In this document: piece by piece, positions 34,050 to 42,619 of the stretch | Position numbering within the stretch: position 1 is the first letter of the stretch | Layout of the letters: every line of letters starts with the position of its first letter | Assembly: GCA_033856175.1 (NCBI GenBank) | Contig: JAWVFK010000015.1 | Span: 38,885 to 102,884 of the forward strand | Reading direction: 5' to 3' | DNA length: 64,000 nt | Source: JAWVFK01 sp033856175 | Lineage (GTDB): Bacteria > Actinomycetota > Thermoleophilia > Solirubrobacterales > 70-9 | Program-made: the position numbers and the translations under genes | Notes under the pieces: generated by a model | Told to the model about the DNA's origin: nothing | Seen by the model: the letters and a program-made list of their open reading frames with translations, nothing else | Databases searched by the model: none

Positions 34050-35720
34050 TCAGGAGCCCCGGCCGCCGACACGCAGGCCTGTGGGGCCGCTGCGCTCCCC
34101 TTCGCTGCCGTAATAGCCGTAGCCGTAGCCGTAGCCATAGCGACGGCCCTTGCGGGCGCGGTTCGCCACGACCCCGAGGGTCGGGGCTCCAAGTCTCTTG
34201 AGGTGATCGCTGAGTTCGATGGCGTCGTCCCGCGTCGTCTTGCCGAAGCGGCCGACCGCGATGACGCCATCGACCAGCTTCATCAGCGGGATCGCCTCCG
34301 CTAGGACTGCGATCGGCGGCGTGTCGATGACCACCAAGTCGTATTCGGCTCGAAGCTCCTCGAGCAGCTTCGCCATCTCCTTGCTCTCCATCAGCTCGGT
34401 TGGGTTAGGAGGGGAGGCACCAGCGACGATCACGTCGAGGAAGCGGGTCTCGCCGCGGCTGCTGCCGTTGTCGCCGTCGTGCTCGTCGCCCTTCTCTCCC
34501 CGTGGCGCGATGGTGGCTTGCTGTCGGACCTGGTCGAGGGGCGTCTGCCGCGAAAGCAGCTCGGAAAGTCCGGGAATCGGCGCCAGGCCTCCGCGCTGGG
34601 CAAACGAGGCTCGGTGGAAGTCGGCTTCGATGATCAATGTCTTAAGGCCGGCGCTGGCGGCCGTCAGCGCGAGGTTCCAGGCGACGGTCGTCTTTCCGTC
34701 CGAGGGGGACGGCGAAGTCACCAGGACCGACTTGATCTCGCGATCGATATTGAAATAACGGAGCCGGGTTCGGATGAGCCTGAAGGCTTCACGCTCGGCG
34801 AAGGGAAGCTCTTGCGGAGCCCCGCTCTCTGAGACCTCGAGCGCAGCGCTCTCGGGCACCAGACCGAGAATGGGCAGTTCGAACGATTGAGTGAACTCGT
34901 CCGCGTTTCGAAGCCGGCGGTCGTGTCGCTCGCGGAATATCGCGATGAGAAAGCCGGCCCCGAGGCCAAGGATCAAGAACAGAACGGTGTTGCGCGTCGT
35001 CTTAGGCGAAGATGGCGAGGTTGGCACGTCGGCGTGCTGCACCAGCTCTGCATTGCCTGTTTGCAGGGCCTGCAGGGTTGCCAAGTTGCTGATCTGCTCG
35101 CGCAGCGCTTGACCCTCCTTGGACTGCTGCTCAGCAGCGCCCAGATGACCGAAGTCCTGCTGGACTAGCGCTCGCGCCTGGGCGATCTTGGCGCGATCCG
35201 CGCCGCGACGGAAGCTGATGTAGGTCTCAGCGAACGCGTTCGCGAGCCGCGCGGCGAACTTGGGATCGTGGTCGGTGGCCGATACGGCGATCACGTCCGA
35301 GTTTCCCTTGTTGTCGACCGATATCCGCGATCTGACCGCCGCCGTGGCCAGGCCGTGGTCGAGGCGGCGAGCGGTACGAGCGGCAACGACGGCGAGGCTG
35401 ACGAGTCGCACGTTGGTCTCCGCCTCGCGGGCCGGGTCGTTGGTCACCTGGAAGCTTGGCACTCCGAACACGCGCTGGTCGAAGCCTGGGTCTCGGAAGA
35501 GCAGGCTGGCCTGCGCTGTGTATTGCTTCGTCTGCAGCAGCGAATAGGCCAGCATCGCTCCAGCCGCGATGATGCCGCAGCCCAGGATCAGGAGCGCATG
35601 GCGACGGGCGATCGTGGCGGCTCGCCAGAAGTCGAGGCCGCCGCCTGAGCTGTCAGAGGGGCGACTGTCATAATCGCTCGCGTGGCTATCGGGCATGGGG
35701 GCAAGATAAAGGACCGGCAT
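34050..35720 (-). CDS. BY-kinase / Wzc-like polysaccharide co-polymerase
   Basis: About 556 residues from ATG 35720 (AGGAA 11 bases upstream; ATG 35696 is an alternative). An N-terminal Wzz domain lies between TM1 (ALLILGCGIIAAGAMLAYSL) and TM2 (NTVLFLILGLGAGFLIAIF). The cytoplasmic kinase has Walker A SPSPSDGKTTVAWNLA, A' LIIEADFHRASF and Walker B YDLVVIDTPPIAVL. It ends with a Tyr cluster RRYGYGYGYGYYG that should be autophosphorylated. Such proteins control chain length and export of capsule or exopolysaccharide. A nearby sigma gene follows on the same strand, and a divergent PssD/PssE pair reads away. Confidence 0.9.
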   Translation of the reverse strand: MPVLYLAPMPDSHASDYDSRPSDSSGGGLDFWRAATIARRHALLILGCGIIAAGAMLAYSLLQTKQYTAQASLLFRDPGFDQRVFGVPSFQVTNDPAREAETNVRLVSLAVVAARTARRLDHGLATAAVRSRISVDNKGNSDVIAVSATDHDPKFAARLANAFAETYISFRRGADRAKIAQARALVQQDFGHLGAAEQQSKEGQALREQISNLATLQALQTGNAELVQHADVPTSPSSPKTTRNTVLFLILGLGAGFLIAIFRERHDRRLRNADEFTQSFELPILGLVPESAALEVSESGAPQELPFAEREAFRLIRTRLRYFNIDREIKSVLVTSPSPSDGKTTVAWNLALTAASAGLKTLIIEADFHRASFAQRGGLAPIPGLSELLSRQTPLDQVRQQATIAPRGEKGDEHDGDNGSSRGETRFLDVIVAGASPPNPTELMESKEMAKLLEELRAEYDLVVIDTPPIAVLAEAIPLMKLVDGVIAVGRFGKTTRDDAIELSDHLKRLGAPTLGVVANRARKGRRYGYGYGYGYYGSEGERSGPTGLRVGGRGS

Positions 35721-35735
35721 TTCGAGTGCCGTTCC
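35711..35735. promoter_or_regulatory. Imperfect dyad at the wzc / glycosyltransferase divergent start
   Basis: GGACCGGCA (35711-35719), spacer of seven, TGCCGTTCC (35727-35735): nine-base arms with one mismatch. It covers the start region of the kinase gene and lies 24 bases before the GTG of the divergent gene. It could be an operator or a leader hairpin; there is no GTCAG/CGTA element here. Confidence 0.4.
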
Positions 35736-35758
35736 TGTGCCTTTTAGGGCCGTCGAGG

Positions 35759-36235
35759 GTGGGCGACGAACGCGATTCCGAGCGCGCCGTCCTGCTGGTC
35801 TGCTCCTCCGGCGGTCACCTGGCGCAGCTCCACCAGCTAAAGCCGTGGTGGGAGAGGCGCCGTCGCGCATGGGTCTGCTTCGACACCGCCGACGGCAAGT
35901 CGCTTCTGGCCGGGGAGTCCGTGCATTGGGCGGCACGGCCGACGACGCGGAACATTCCAAACCTGCTGCGTAACCTACGGCTCGCCTGGAGGCTCTGTCG
36001 CCGCAGACACGTCGAGTTGGTCGTTTCGAATGGCGCCGGTGTGGCGCTGCCGTTCTTCGTCATCGCTCGACTGCGCCGGATTCCCACCGTCTACATCGAG
36101 ATCTACGACAGGATCAACGAATACCCGACGCTGACCGGGCGCCTCTGCTACCCGTTCACGACGCTCTTCCTCTTGCAGTGGGAGGAGCAGCGACGCTTCT
36201 ATCCCCGGGGCGTCCTGATTGGCCCACTTTTCTAG
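35759..36235 (+). CDS. PssD/Alg14-like glycosyltransferase subunit
   Basis: About 158 residues from GTG 35759 (GTG 35726 also in frame). AVLLVCSSGGHLAQL is the classic Alg14/PssD N-terminus, and ELVVSNGAGVALPFFVIARL and GIPTVYIE-like RIPTVYIEIYDRI follow. Alg14-type proteins anchor and recruit the catalytic Alg13/PssE partner to the membrane, together adding the second sugar to a lipid-linked glycan. The partner gene starts eight bases after the stop, as expected. Confidence 0.85.
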   Translation: MGDERDSERAVLLVCSSGGHLAQLHQLKPWWERRRRAWVCFDTADGKSLLAGESVHWAARPTTRNIPNLLRNLRLAWRLCRRRHVELVVSNGAGVALPFFVIARLRRIPTVYIEIYDRINEYPTLTGRLCYPFTTLFLLQWEEQRRFYPRGVLIGPLF

Positions 36236-36242
36236 TCCCCCC

Positions 36243-36773
36243 ATGAGCCAGGACGACTCCTTTGTCTTTTTCACGGTCGGGACTGACCATCATCGCTTCG
36301 ATCGCTTGGTCGATTGGGCTGAACGCTGGACGCAGCAGGCGGAGTCCATTCGTTGCGTAATCCAATACGGCACCGCTCGGCCGCCGCGGCACGGTGAGGC
36401 CTACGAGTCCCTCGATTACCCGCGCTTCGAACGCTTCATGGCCGCCGCCACGATTGCGGTGACCCAAGGCGGACCTGGCTCGATCGCCTCGGCGCGGCGT
36501 GCCGGTAAGCGCCCCCTCGTCGTGCCCCGCAAGAGCGGGCTCGAAGAGCATTTGAACGATCACCAGGTCGCGTTCGCCGAACACCTCGCGAACCTCGGCA
36601 TGATCGAGCTGGTTCGCAGCGAGGACGACCTTTACGCGATGTTGTCTAGGGCGAGAAAGGATCCGAGTTGGCTCGCGATCGACGACGCTCAGGACAGCGG
36701 AGTGAACGACACCGTGGCCGCCTTTGCCAAGCTGGTCGATCCCCTCATCAGTCCGGCGCCTCGAGGTCTGTGA
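36243..36773 (+). CDS. PssE/Alg13-like glycosyltransferase catalytic subunit
   Basis: 176 residues from ATG 36243. FVFFTVGTDHHRFDRLVDWAERW is the PssE/Alg13 N-terminus, and AATIAVTQGGPGSIASARR with KRPLVVPRKSGLEEHLNDHQ is the nucleotide-sugar binding end (GGxGS, HxNxHQ type). It forms a two-subunit glycosyltransferase with the preceding PssD-like gene. The last 26 bases overlap the convergent flippase gene. Confidence 0.88.
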   Translation: MSQDDSFVFFTVGTDHHRFDRLVDWAERWTQQAESIRCVIQYGTARPPRHGEAYESLDYPRFERFMAAATIAVTQGGPGSIASARRAGKRPLVVPRKSGLEEHLNDHQVAFAEHLANLGMIELVRSEDDLYAMLSRARKDPSWLAIDDAQDSGVNDTVAAFAKLVDPLISPAPRGL

Positions 36774-38280
36774 CCCCGCTTCGCGGGGGGCGGATGCGGC
36801 GGCGCAGTTCTCCCAATCGCTGTCGATCCGCTGCGGTCAAGCCGGATACTGCGACGAGCACGATCCAGTAGGCGAGCGAGCCCGCGGCCAGCGCGAGGGC
36901 CAGCCCCCCGGCGTCGGGCAGATTCGAGTCGATCAGGCGCGAGGTCGTAAACCCCGCCCCGTAAGCCGCCGCCAGCCCCAACCAGCCTCGGACCGGCCAG
37001 TGGAGCACGAACGGTGAGCTGCGCAGCGAGCTCGCGAAGTAACCGGTAGCGATCACATCGGCGGCGTAGCCGGCAACCAGCGCGATCGCGGCGCCGGTCA
37101 TGCCGTCGAGCTTGACCAGCGGCACCATGAGCGCCAGCATCGCGATCGTGCGAGTGACGACGATGCCGGTCACGGTCCAGACTCGATCCGCAGACAACAA
37201 CGCGTATCCCTGTATTGCGGAGACGGTGATCAGTGCCGGCACGATCAGCAGCCAGGCCAATGCCCCTGAAGCTCCGACGAAGCCATCGCCAAAGATCCGC
37301 ATGATCCCAACGGCGGCGCCACCCGCTATTGCGGCGGGAAAGACCATCAACGCGCTCGAGTAGCGAAGTGAGTCGACCAGCGCGCGGTCGAATCCTTGAT
37401 GGTCGGCCGCGTGACGGCGCTCGAGCAGGGTCGGGAACAACATCTCGGTCACGCGGTAGTTCACGTCGATCAGGCGTGCGGAGAGCAGCCAAGCGCGGTT
37501 GTATGCGCCGACAGCAGCCACGGGCAGCAAGAAGCCGAGGACCCACGTGGCGCCCTCTTTGCCGAGCCCCTCGGCGGCGGCGGCGGGGGTGAGGCGTATT
37601 CCCCAGCGGATCAGCTCCGGCAGCTCTTGGCGCCCATAGGCGAGGTCCTCCCGCTTCGGAACCAGGTACATAAAGCGCCGTACGAGCCACATCCGGTGCC
37701 CCAAGGGGCCAATCGACCCGAGCGCGGTCGCCGCGACCAAGGCCCAAACGGTGGCCGAGCCTTGGGCCAGCGCAATTGCCGCGATCAGATAGGCGACGAC
37801 CTGGTGAAGCCGGACTGCAAACAGCTCGCGGCCGGCACGAAAGCTCGAGAAGACCATGTCGAGGTTCCAGCTGGGATTCTGAAATAGGGCGTAGTTCGCC
37901 GCGAGCACGATGCACGGAAGGACGAGATCGGGACGGTGAAGCCCGTTGGCAAGGACCAGGGATCCGATGCCGACAACGAGGGCACCCATTCCGATGGTCA
38001 GAGCGGTCGAGAACGCCAGCACGGCCGCGGCGAGCCCTGTGACGTGGGGATGGCGCGGCGGAAGCAGCGCCAAGCGACGCTGGAGGGCGGCCTGCTCGCG
38101 CACACTCGATAGGGCCATCAGGATGCCCGTGGGTGCCAGAGCGAGCGCGAACTTTCCCAGCGTCGATGGCCCGTACAGCCGGGCGATCAGGACACTGCTG
38201 GCCAGGCCGAAGATTGCCAGCACGGCAAAGCTCGCAAAGGCAAAGGCCATCCCGGAGCGAAACGAGGCGCGCTCAGCCAA
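36748..38280 (-). CDS. Wzx-type oligosaccharide flippase
   Basis: 510 residues with about 12-14 TM helices. The first pair begins SGMAFAFASFAVLAIFGLAS and VLIARLYGPSTLGKFALALA, as in MVF-superfamily polysaccharide transporters. The C-terminus carries about 20 soluble, Arg-rich residues. It should flip undecaprenyl-linked repeat units to the outside. It overlaps the PssE gene end by 26 bases in convergent orientation and is divergent from the next glycosyltransferase. A second flippase lies at 54209. Confidence 0.85.
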   Translation of the reverse strand: MAERASFRSGMAFAFASFAVLAIFGLASSVLIARLYGPSTLGKFALALAPTGILMALSSVREQAALQRRLALLPPRHPHVTGLAAAVLAFSTALTIGMGALVVGIGSLVLANGLHRPDLVLPCIVLAANYALFQNPSWNLDMVFSSFRAGRELFAVRLHQVVAYLIAAIALAQGSATVWALVAATALGSIGPLGHRMWLVRRFMYLVPKREDLAYGRQELPELIRWGIRLTPAAAAEGLGKEGATWVLGFLLPVAAVGAYNRAWLLSARLIDVNYRVTEMLFPTLLERRHAADHQGFDRALVDSLRYSSALMVFPAAIAGGAAVGIMRIFGDGFVGASGALAWLLIVPALITVSAIQGYALLSADRVWTVTGIVVTRTIAMLALMVPLVKLDGMTGAAIALVAGYAADVIATGYFASSLRSSPFVLHWPVRGWLGLAAAYGAGFTTSRLIDSNLPDAGGLALALAAGSLAYWIVLVAVSGLTAADRQRLGELRRRIRPPRSGVTDLEAPD

Positions 38281-38352
38281 CGTCGCGAGTCTGGTCGGAA
38301 TGAGGGCCTGGGCGGGTCAATTGCTGCGGCGAGCACAGGGGATAATGCGGCG

Positions 38353-39504
38353 ATGGGCCCACCCGAGACGACCGTTGAGGCTGCCGCTCCTCTCTCGCAG
38401 CCGCTTCGCGTGCTCGTCGTCGCCGATCTCGATACCGAACGTCCTTACGGGCAGTCGGTGAGACCGCTTCGGCTGGCCGAGGCGCTGGCGCAGCGCGGCT
38501 GTGAGATGGCGGTGGTTGGGCTCGAGACTCATGGGATCGACTTCGCGCGCCATTGGAACGTCGAAAGGCGGTCGTTGCGGGGCCTTCGAGCAACGACTCG
38601 GCAGGCTGCCAAAGCGTTCTCGCCGCACGTTATATATGCCCACCAGAACCTCCCCGCAGCCGCGGCGCTGCTGGCCGGGGCCGGCCCAGTCGTCGCTGAC
38701 TTCCACGCGGTGCCCTCGCTGGAGTGGCGACAGCTTGGCGGCTCGGTGTCAGGTGCGGAGCGCTTTACCGCCCAGCGGCGGCGATGGATAGCGGCATTGG
38801 CTGAGCGCTACGTCTCAGGGCGGGCCAGTGGCGTCATCGCCGCCGGTGCCGAGGTCGCGGACGATCTGCTCCGGAGCTATGGTCGCTCCGACGTCAAGGT
38901 CGTCCCGAACGGCGTCGGCGACGAGCTCCTCGCTCGACGCGAGACCGACCGGAAGCTTCCTGAGATGGAACGGACAGGTGGCCATGTGGTTGCGGTTTTG
39001 CCGACAGAGGCGTCGCCGCAGAACAAGCAGGCTCTGTGCTTTCTCGCGACGGTGGCGGACGAGGTGGCGGCCGCGAGCGACCCGATCACCTTCCACATCC
39101 TGGGCTCCGAGTCTGGCCCAGAGCACCCGCTGTTTCGCTATGAGGGCTTCGTCGATGAGCTCGCGATCTGGCTGAGCTCAGCCGATGCCTGCCTGTTGCC
39201 CTTCGACGACAGCGCGCGTCTCTTTGGCGGTGCCCGCAACAAGCTGCTCGAGTATCTCGCCGCCGCCAGGCGCATAGTGTCGACCCAAGAGGGATTTCGC
39301 GGGTTGGCGGAGGCAGCGCAGCTCGAAGGCGTCTACCTGCAGAAAGACGATGCCAAGAGCTTTGCCCGTGGCGTCGTCGACGCCTGTCGAAGCGAAGCGC
39401 CTGAGCTGGGCAGCGGCGGTCGCGACTACCTCAGTGGGCAGCCGTGGAGCCGGATGGCCGATGACGTCGCCGACGTACTTAGGGCTCATGCACGTCGCGG
39501 TTGA
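38353..39504 (+). CDS. Glycosyltransferase family 4-like
   Basis: 383 residues, GT-B fold. RVLVVADLDTERPYGQSVRP is the N-terminal Rossmann start, VIYAHQNLPAAAALLAGAGP and VVADFHAVPS follow in the acceptor domain, and VKVVPNGVGDELLARR is the interdomain hinge. ADACLLPFDDSARLFGGARN and KLLEYLAAARRIVSTQEGFR form the nucleotide-sugar region with an unusual LLEYLAA in place of the usual EAMA. The donor is unknown. The end overlaps the next gene's start by 17 bases. Confidence 0.85.
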   Translation: MGPPETTVEAAAPLSQPLRVLVVADLDTERPYGQSVRPLRLAEALAQRGCEMAVVGLETHGIDFARHWNVERRSLRGLRATTRQAAKAFSPHVIYAHQNLPAAAALLAGAGPVVADFHAVPSLEWRQLGGSVSGAERFTAQRRRWIAALAERYVSGRASGVIAAGAEVADDLLRSYGRSDVKVVPNGVGDELLARRETDRKLPEMERTGGHVVAVLPTEASPQNKQALCFLATVADEVAAASDPITFHILGSESGPEHPLFRYEGFVDELAIWLSSADACLLPFDDSARLFGGARNKLLEYLAAARRIVSTQEGFRGLAEAAQLEGVYLQKDDAKSFARGVVDACRSEAPELGSGGRDYLSGQPWSRMADDVADVLRAHARRG

Positions 39505-40882
39505 GCAACAGACACATCGCCCGAATCCCGTTGCTCCGGGTGTGGGTGGCCAATCGCGCTCGCCGCGTCTGGAAGGGGCGGGGCTGTTGTTGCTCGCCAC
39601 CGCTTTCAGCTGCCTCGCGATCCGGCTGCCCTACCTGAAGGGTGCCCCGAGCCTCCCGTTTCTCTACCTCGCGCTGATCCCGTACGTCGTCATCGCGGCG
39701 ATAGCTCTCGCCGTCGGTCCGGTACGCAAGCGAGACGGGGCGCTGACCGCGCTGATCGCTGCGTTCGTTGCGCTATTGGCAGTTGCGCTGTTGCGGGTCG
39801 GCCGTACCGGCGTCCCGCTCGACTTCAACGTCGCTCTGTACCAGGCGACCGTATGGATGACCCTCGGCCTATTTGGCTTGGTCGCGTTCGCGCGGCTAGG
39901 CGATGACGCGATCCCGAGTCTCCTGCTTGCCATCTGTGCAGCACCGGCGTTGTACGTGGCAGCCAATGTGGCTCTGGACGCGCTGGGTGTCCAGGCTGGC
40001 AGAGCAGCACCCCCGGAGGCTGGTGATCCGGCAACCCTGCTGAACAGCCTCGGCGTCGCCCAGACGCGCCATTTCTTTCCCCTCGCTGCGGGGGTCAACA
40101 ACTTCGGCGACGTGGCAGGGGCGGCTGCATCCGGCATGGCTGTGCTCATGGTGAGGCTGCGGTCCGCTGGACGGGTCTGGGCGGGCGTGGGCCTGCTGGT
40201 CGCCATCTACGCCCTGCTGCTCACGGACTCGCGAGCGGCCCTGTTCTTGGCGCTGGCCGCGGCTGCGGGGGTGCTGCTGATACCCGCGGCCGCACGTGGT
40301 GGAATCCGCGGCTGGGCGCTGCTCGTACCGGCCTCGCCGGCTCTGTTGCTGGGAGGCATCGGCCTGCTCGCCGGATCAGATCTGGTCGGGACGCTCGCCC
40401 GCAATCCCGGTGAGAGCTTTGGCACCAACCGCCTGCTCATCTGGGAGCCAGTGTTGGGGCTGCTCGGCAGCTTCTCTCCTGAGCACCTGATCGGCTACGG
40501 GGCCTACGGGCAGTTCAAGTCCGGCGTCTCTCTCCAGTACGCCTACCTCTTCGACATCTTCTATACGAACCGTTACTTCGTTGGCGCTCATAACCTCGCC
40601 CTGCAGACCGTGCTCGATCTTGGCTATGTCGGCCTGGTCGTTCTCGTCGTATTGCTTGCTCGTGCGTTCGGCAACATCGCTCGCTACGCGGCGAATGGCG
40701 GCGCCCCAGCTGCCGCGACACTCGCGGTTCTCATCTACTTTCCGTTGATCGGGGTCACCGAGTCGACTCCGACGATCTATACGCCTGAAGCGCTGACGAC
40801 CTTCATCCTGGCCGTCTGCGCGGCCGCCGTCCTGGCCGGGTCAGGCGCTCACTCGCCAAACGGTCGAGCGAGATCTGGCTAG
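39488..40882 (+). CDS. O-antigen polymerase/ligase-like membrane protein (Wzy candidate)
   Basis: 464 residues from ATG 39488, overlapping the upstream gene by 17 bases. About 11 TM helices. The long outer loop holds LTDSRAALFLALAAAAG and FGTNRLLIWEPVLGLLGSF, with VGAHNLALQTVLDLGYVGLV corresponding to the Wzy_C HNxxLQxxxxxG motif. No TPR tail, unlike C1/C2, so it is the better candidate for a polymerase of the main glycan. Its stop shares the bases CTAG with the convergent methyltransferase stop. Confidence 0.8.
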   Translation: MHVAVEQQTHRPNPVAPGVGGQSRSPRLEGAGLLLLATAFSCLAIRLPYLKGAPSLPFLYLALIPYVVIAAIALAVGPVRKRDGALTALIAAFVALLAVALLRVGRTGVPLDFNVALYQATVWMTLGLFGLVAFARLGDDAIPSLLLAICAAPALYVAANVALDALGVQAGRAAPPEAGDPATLLNSLGVAQTRHFFPLAAGVNNFGDVAGAAASGMAVLMVRLRSAGRVWAGVGLLVAIYALLLTDSRAALFLALAAAAGVLLIPAAARGGIRGWALLVPASPALLLGGIGLLAGSDLVGTLARNPGESFGTNRLLIWEPVLGLLGSFSPEHLIGYGAYGQFKSGVSLQYAYLFDIFYTNRYFVGAHNLALQTVLDLGYVGLVVLVVLLARAFGNIARYAANGGAPAAATLAVLIYFPLIGVTESTPTIYTPEALTTFILAVCAAAVLAGSGAHSPNGRARSG

Positions 40883-41652
40883 CCCGTCCGGGTCAATTGG
40901 GCAAGCAGCACGCCGTACCTATCGGTCGCGTCGGCCTGGTCGTACGGCACGGCGGCACTAACCGCGCCGTAGATGTTCGCCACCGACTTCTCGTAATGCT
41001 TCTCCTTGGCGACGCTCCACCCACGTGAGGTGAACTCGTCGAGCACGTCCCACGAGAAGCTGATCGGCTCCGCCGGAGTGGGCTCGTGGTTGACGTCAGT
41101 GATCAGCAGAAGATCGCCACCCTCCTTTGTAACTCGCGTGAGCTCGGCGACGGTTTCCTGGAGGTTGGCTACGTGATCGAGGCTGTTGAACGAGCTGACG
41201 ATGTCGAAGTGGCCGGGCGGAAAGGGAATTTCCTCCGATGGAGCATCCGCGTATGCCATCGAGTGGGTGCCGATTCCAAGTCGGCCGTAGGCCGACACGA
41301 GCGGATCCAACCCAACTCTCTCCGCCGCGTTGTCCGCCCACTCGAGGCTGCCTCGCGGGCCACAGCCGATGTCCAGCATGCGCTTGCCGTCGAAGTACGA
41401 GCGCGGCAGCCCGAACGACGTCGTGAACGCTTTTTCGTAGTGGGAGTTGGACAGCGACCCGCCCTCGTGCCGCCAGACCCGCTTCCAATAGCTGATCTCT
41501 GCGGCGGACTTGGCGCGCTCCCCGAGACCAGGGACGGAGGCGGCCAGACGGAGGATCCGGTCTTCGACGCGCTGGATCAGGCGACTGTCGAGGAGGGCGT
41601 TGTTTTGTCGGCGCATGGAGAGCAGTCGGCGGCGCAGGCTATCAACGCCCAC
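40879..41652 (-). CDS. SAM-dependent methyltransferase of the glycan cluster
   Basis: About 257 residues from GTG 41652, overlapping the stop of the upstream glycosyltransferase; longer starts run deep into that gene. FDGKRMLDIGCGPRGSLEWA is motif I, FPPGHFDIVSSFNSLDHVAN the motif II region and LTRVTKEGGDLLLITDVNH the post-motif III strand. Probably methylates a sugar or a lipid-linked glycan, since it is coupled to a GT2 gene. The acceptor is unknown. Confidence 0.78.
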   Translation of the reverse strand: MGVDSLRRRLLSMRRQNNALLDSRLIQRVEDRILRLAASVPGLGERAKSAAEISYWKRVWRHEGGSLSNSHYEKAFTTSFGLPRSYFDGKRMLDIGCGPRGSLEWADNAAERVGLDPLVSAYGRLGIGTHSMAYADAPSEEIPFPPGHFDIVSSFNSLDHVANLQETVAELTRVTKEGGDLLLITDVNHEPTPAEPISFSWDVLDEFTSRGWSVAKEKHYEKSVANIYGAVSAAVPYDQADATDRYGVLLAQLTRTG

Positions 41653-42613
41653 CGCTTCGACCCGATCGGTCGGCGGCTTCGCTGCGGCTGTCTGGAAGGG
41701 GCCTGCGCCGGAGCGACCAGCGAAGCCGCTTGCCCCAGCCCTGTCGAGAGTAGACGGCACGCAGATAGGCGACGGTGGATGAGTTGAGGGGTTGACGATC
41801 ACGCTTGATCAGCCTGCGTTTGCTCCAGAGGTCGGCCAGTCCTCTGAAGAGGTCGCCAAGCTCCCCGTGCCGAATGGCTCGAGCCGTGAACAGCGCCAGG
41901 AAAAACACCGTTTGACGCAATGCCAGTGAAGCCGGAAGCAGTCGCCAGGTGATCATCAGATTGCTGACGAACGAAAAACGCAGATGGCGCTCGCTGCGCT
42001 CGGCATGCTCGGCGACGGCTCTTGGCTCGAAGCGAATGCGGTAGCCGGCGTCCCAGATCCGCCAGCTGAGGTCGATCTCCTCGAGCTCGCGGAAGTAACC
42101 GGGCCAAAAACCACCGAGCTGCCAGAACAGGTCCCGCCTGATCAAGTTGGCGCAGCCGATGAACCAGGGCACATCGAACCGCCGCGCCGCATCGTCAACG
42201 GGCTGGGCGTAGTACCAAAGAGCCTGCTGCTTCGTCTCGGGATCTCGGATCGAGAACGCTACGGCGCCGACTGTCGGGTCCTCGTCAAGACAGCGCACGG
42301 CGGCCTCGAGCGCGCCGTCCGCCAGGGCCGCGTCGTCGTCGACGAAGAGCAGGTACTCGCTCGTGGCGCGCCGAGCCGCTGCATTTCGACCGACAGCGAC
42401 CCCGAGATTGGACTCTGACCCCGCGACGACGATCTCGGTGTGTGCCAGGGCCACGGCTGGGGCGATGAGGTCCGCGCCGTTGCCGAAGAGCACGATCTCG
42501 ATCGGCTTCGGGCGTTGAGCGGCAACCGATGCGAGAGCGCGCGTAAGCTCAGGGCTCTGGCTCGCGCCAATGAAGACAGCTGTGACCCGGGGTTTGTCGT
42601 TCAGCGCAGCCAA
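41642..42613 (-). CDS. Glycosyltransferase family 2
   Basis: 323 residues from TTG 42613. TAVFIGASQSPELTRALASV replaces the usual VSVVIPTYN start, while GVAVGRNAAARRATSEYLLF and VDDDAALADGALEA carry the DxD-type metal site (VDDDA). CANLIRRDLFWQLGGFWPG and YFRELEEIDLSWRIWDAGYR (EEIDL, catalytic base region) complete the rhamnosyltransferase-like GT2 pattern. The start lies only six bases from the divergent gene's ATG, so promoters must overlap coding sequence. Confidence 0.85.
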   Translation of the reverse strand: MAALNDKPRVTAVFIGASQSPELTRALASVAAQRPKPIEIVLFGNGADLIAPAVALAHTEIVVAGSESNLGVAVGRNAAARRATSEYLLFVDDDAALADGALEAAVRCLDEDPTVGAVAFSIRDPETKQQALWYYAQPVDDAARRFDVPWFIGCANLIRRDLFWQLGGFWPGYFRELEEIDLSWRIWDAGYRIRFEPRAVAEHAERSERHLRFSFVSNLMITWRLLPASLALRQTVFFLALFTARAIRHGELGDLFRGLADLWSKRRLIKRDRQPLNSSTVAYLRAVYSRQGWGKRLRWSLRRRPLPDSRSEAADRSGRSGGR

Positions 42614-42619
42614 CTGGCG

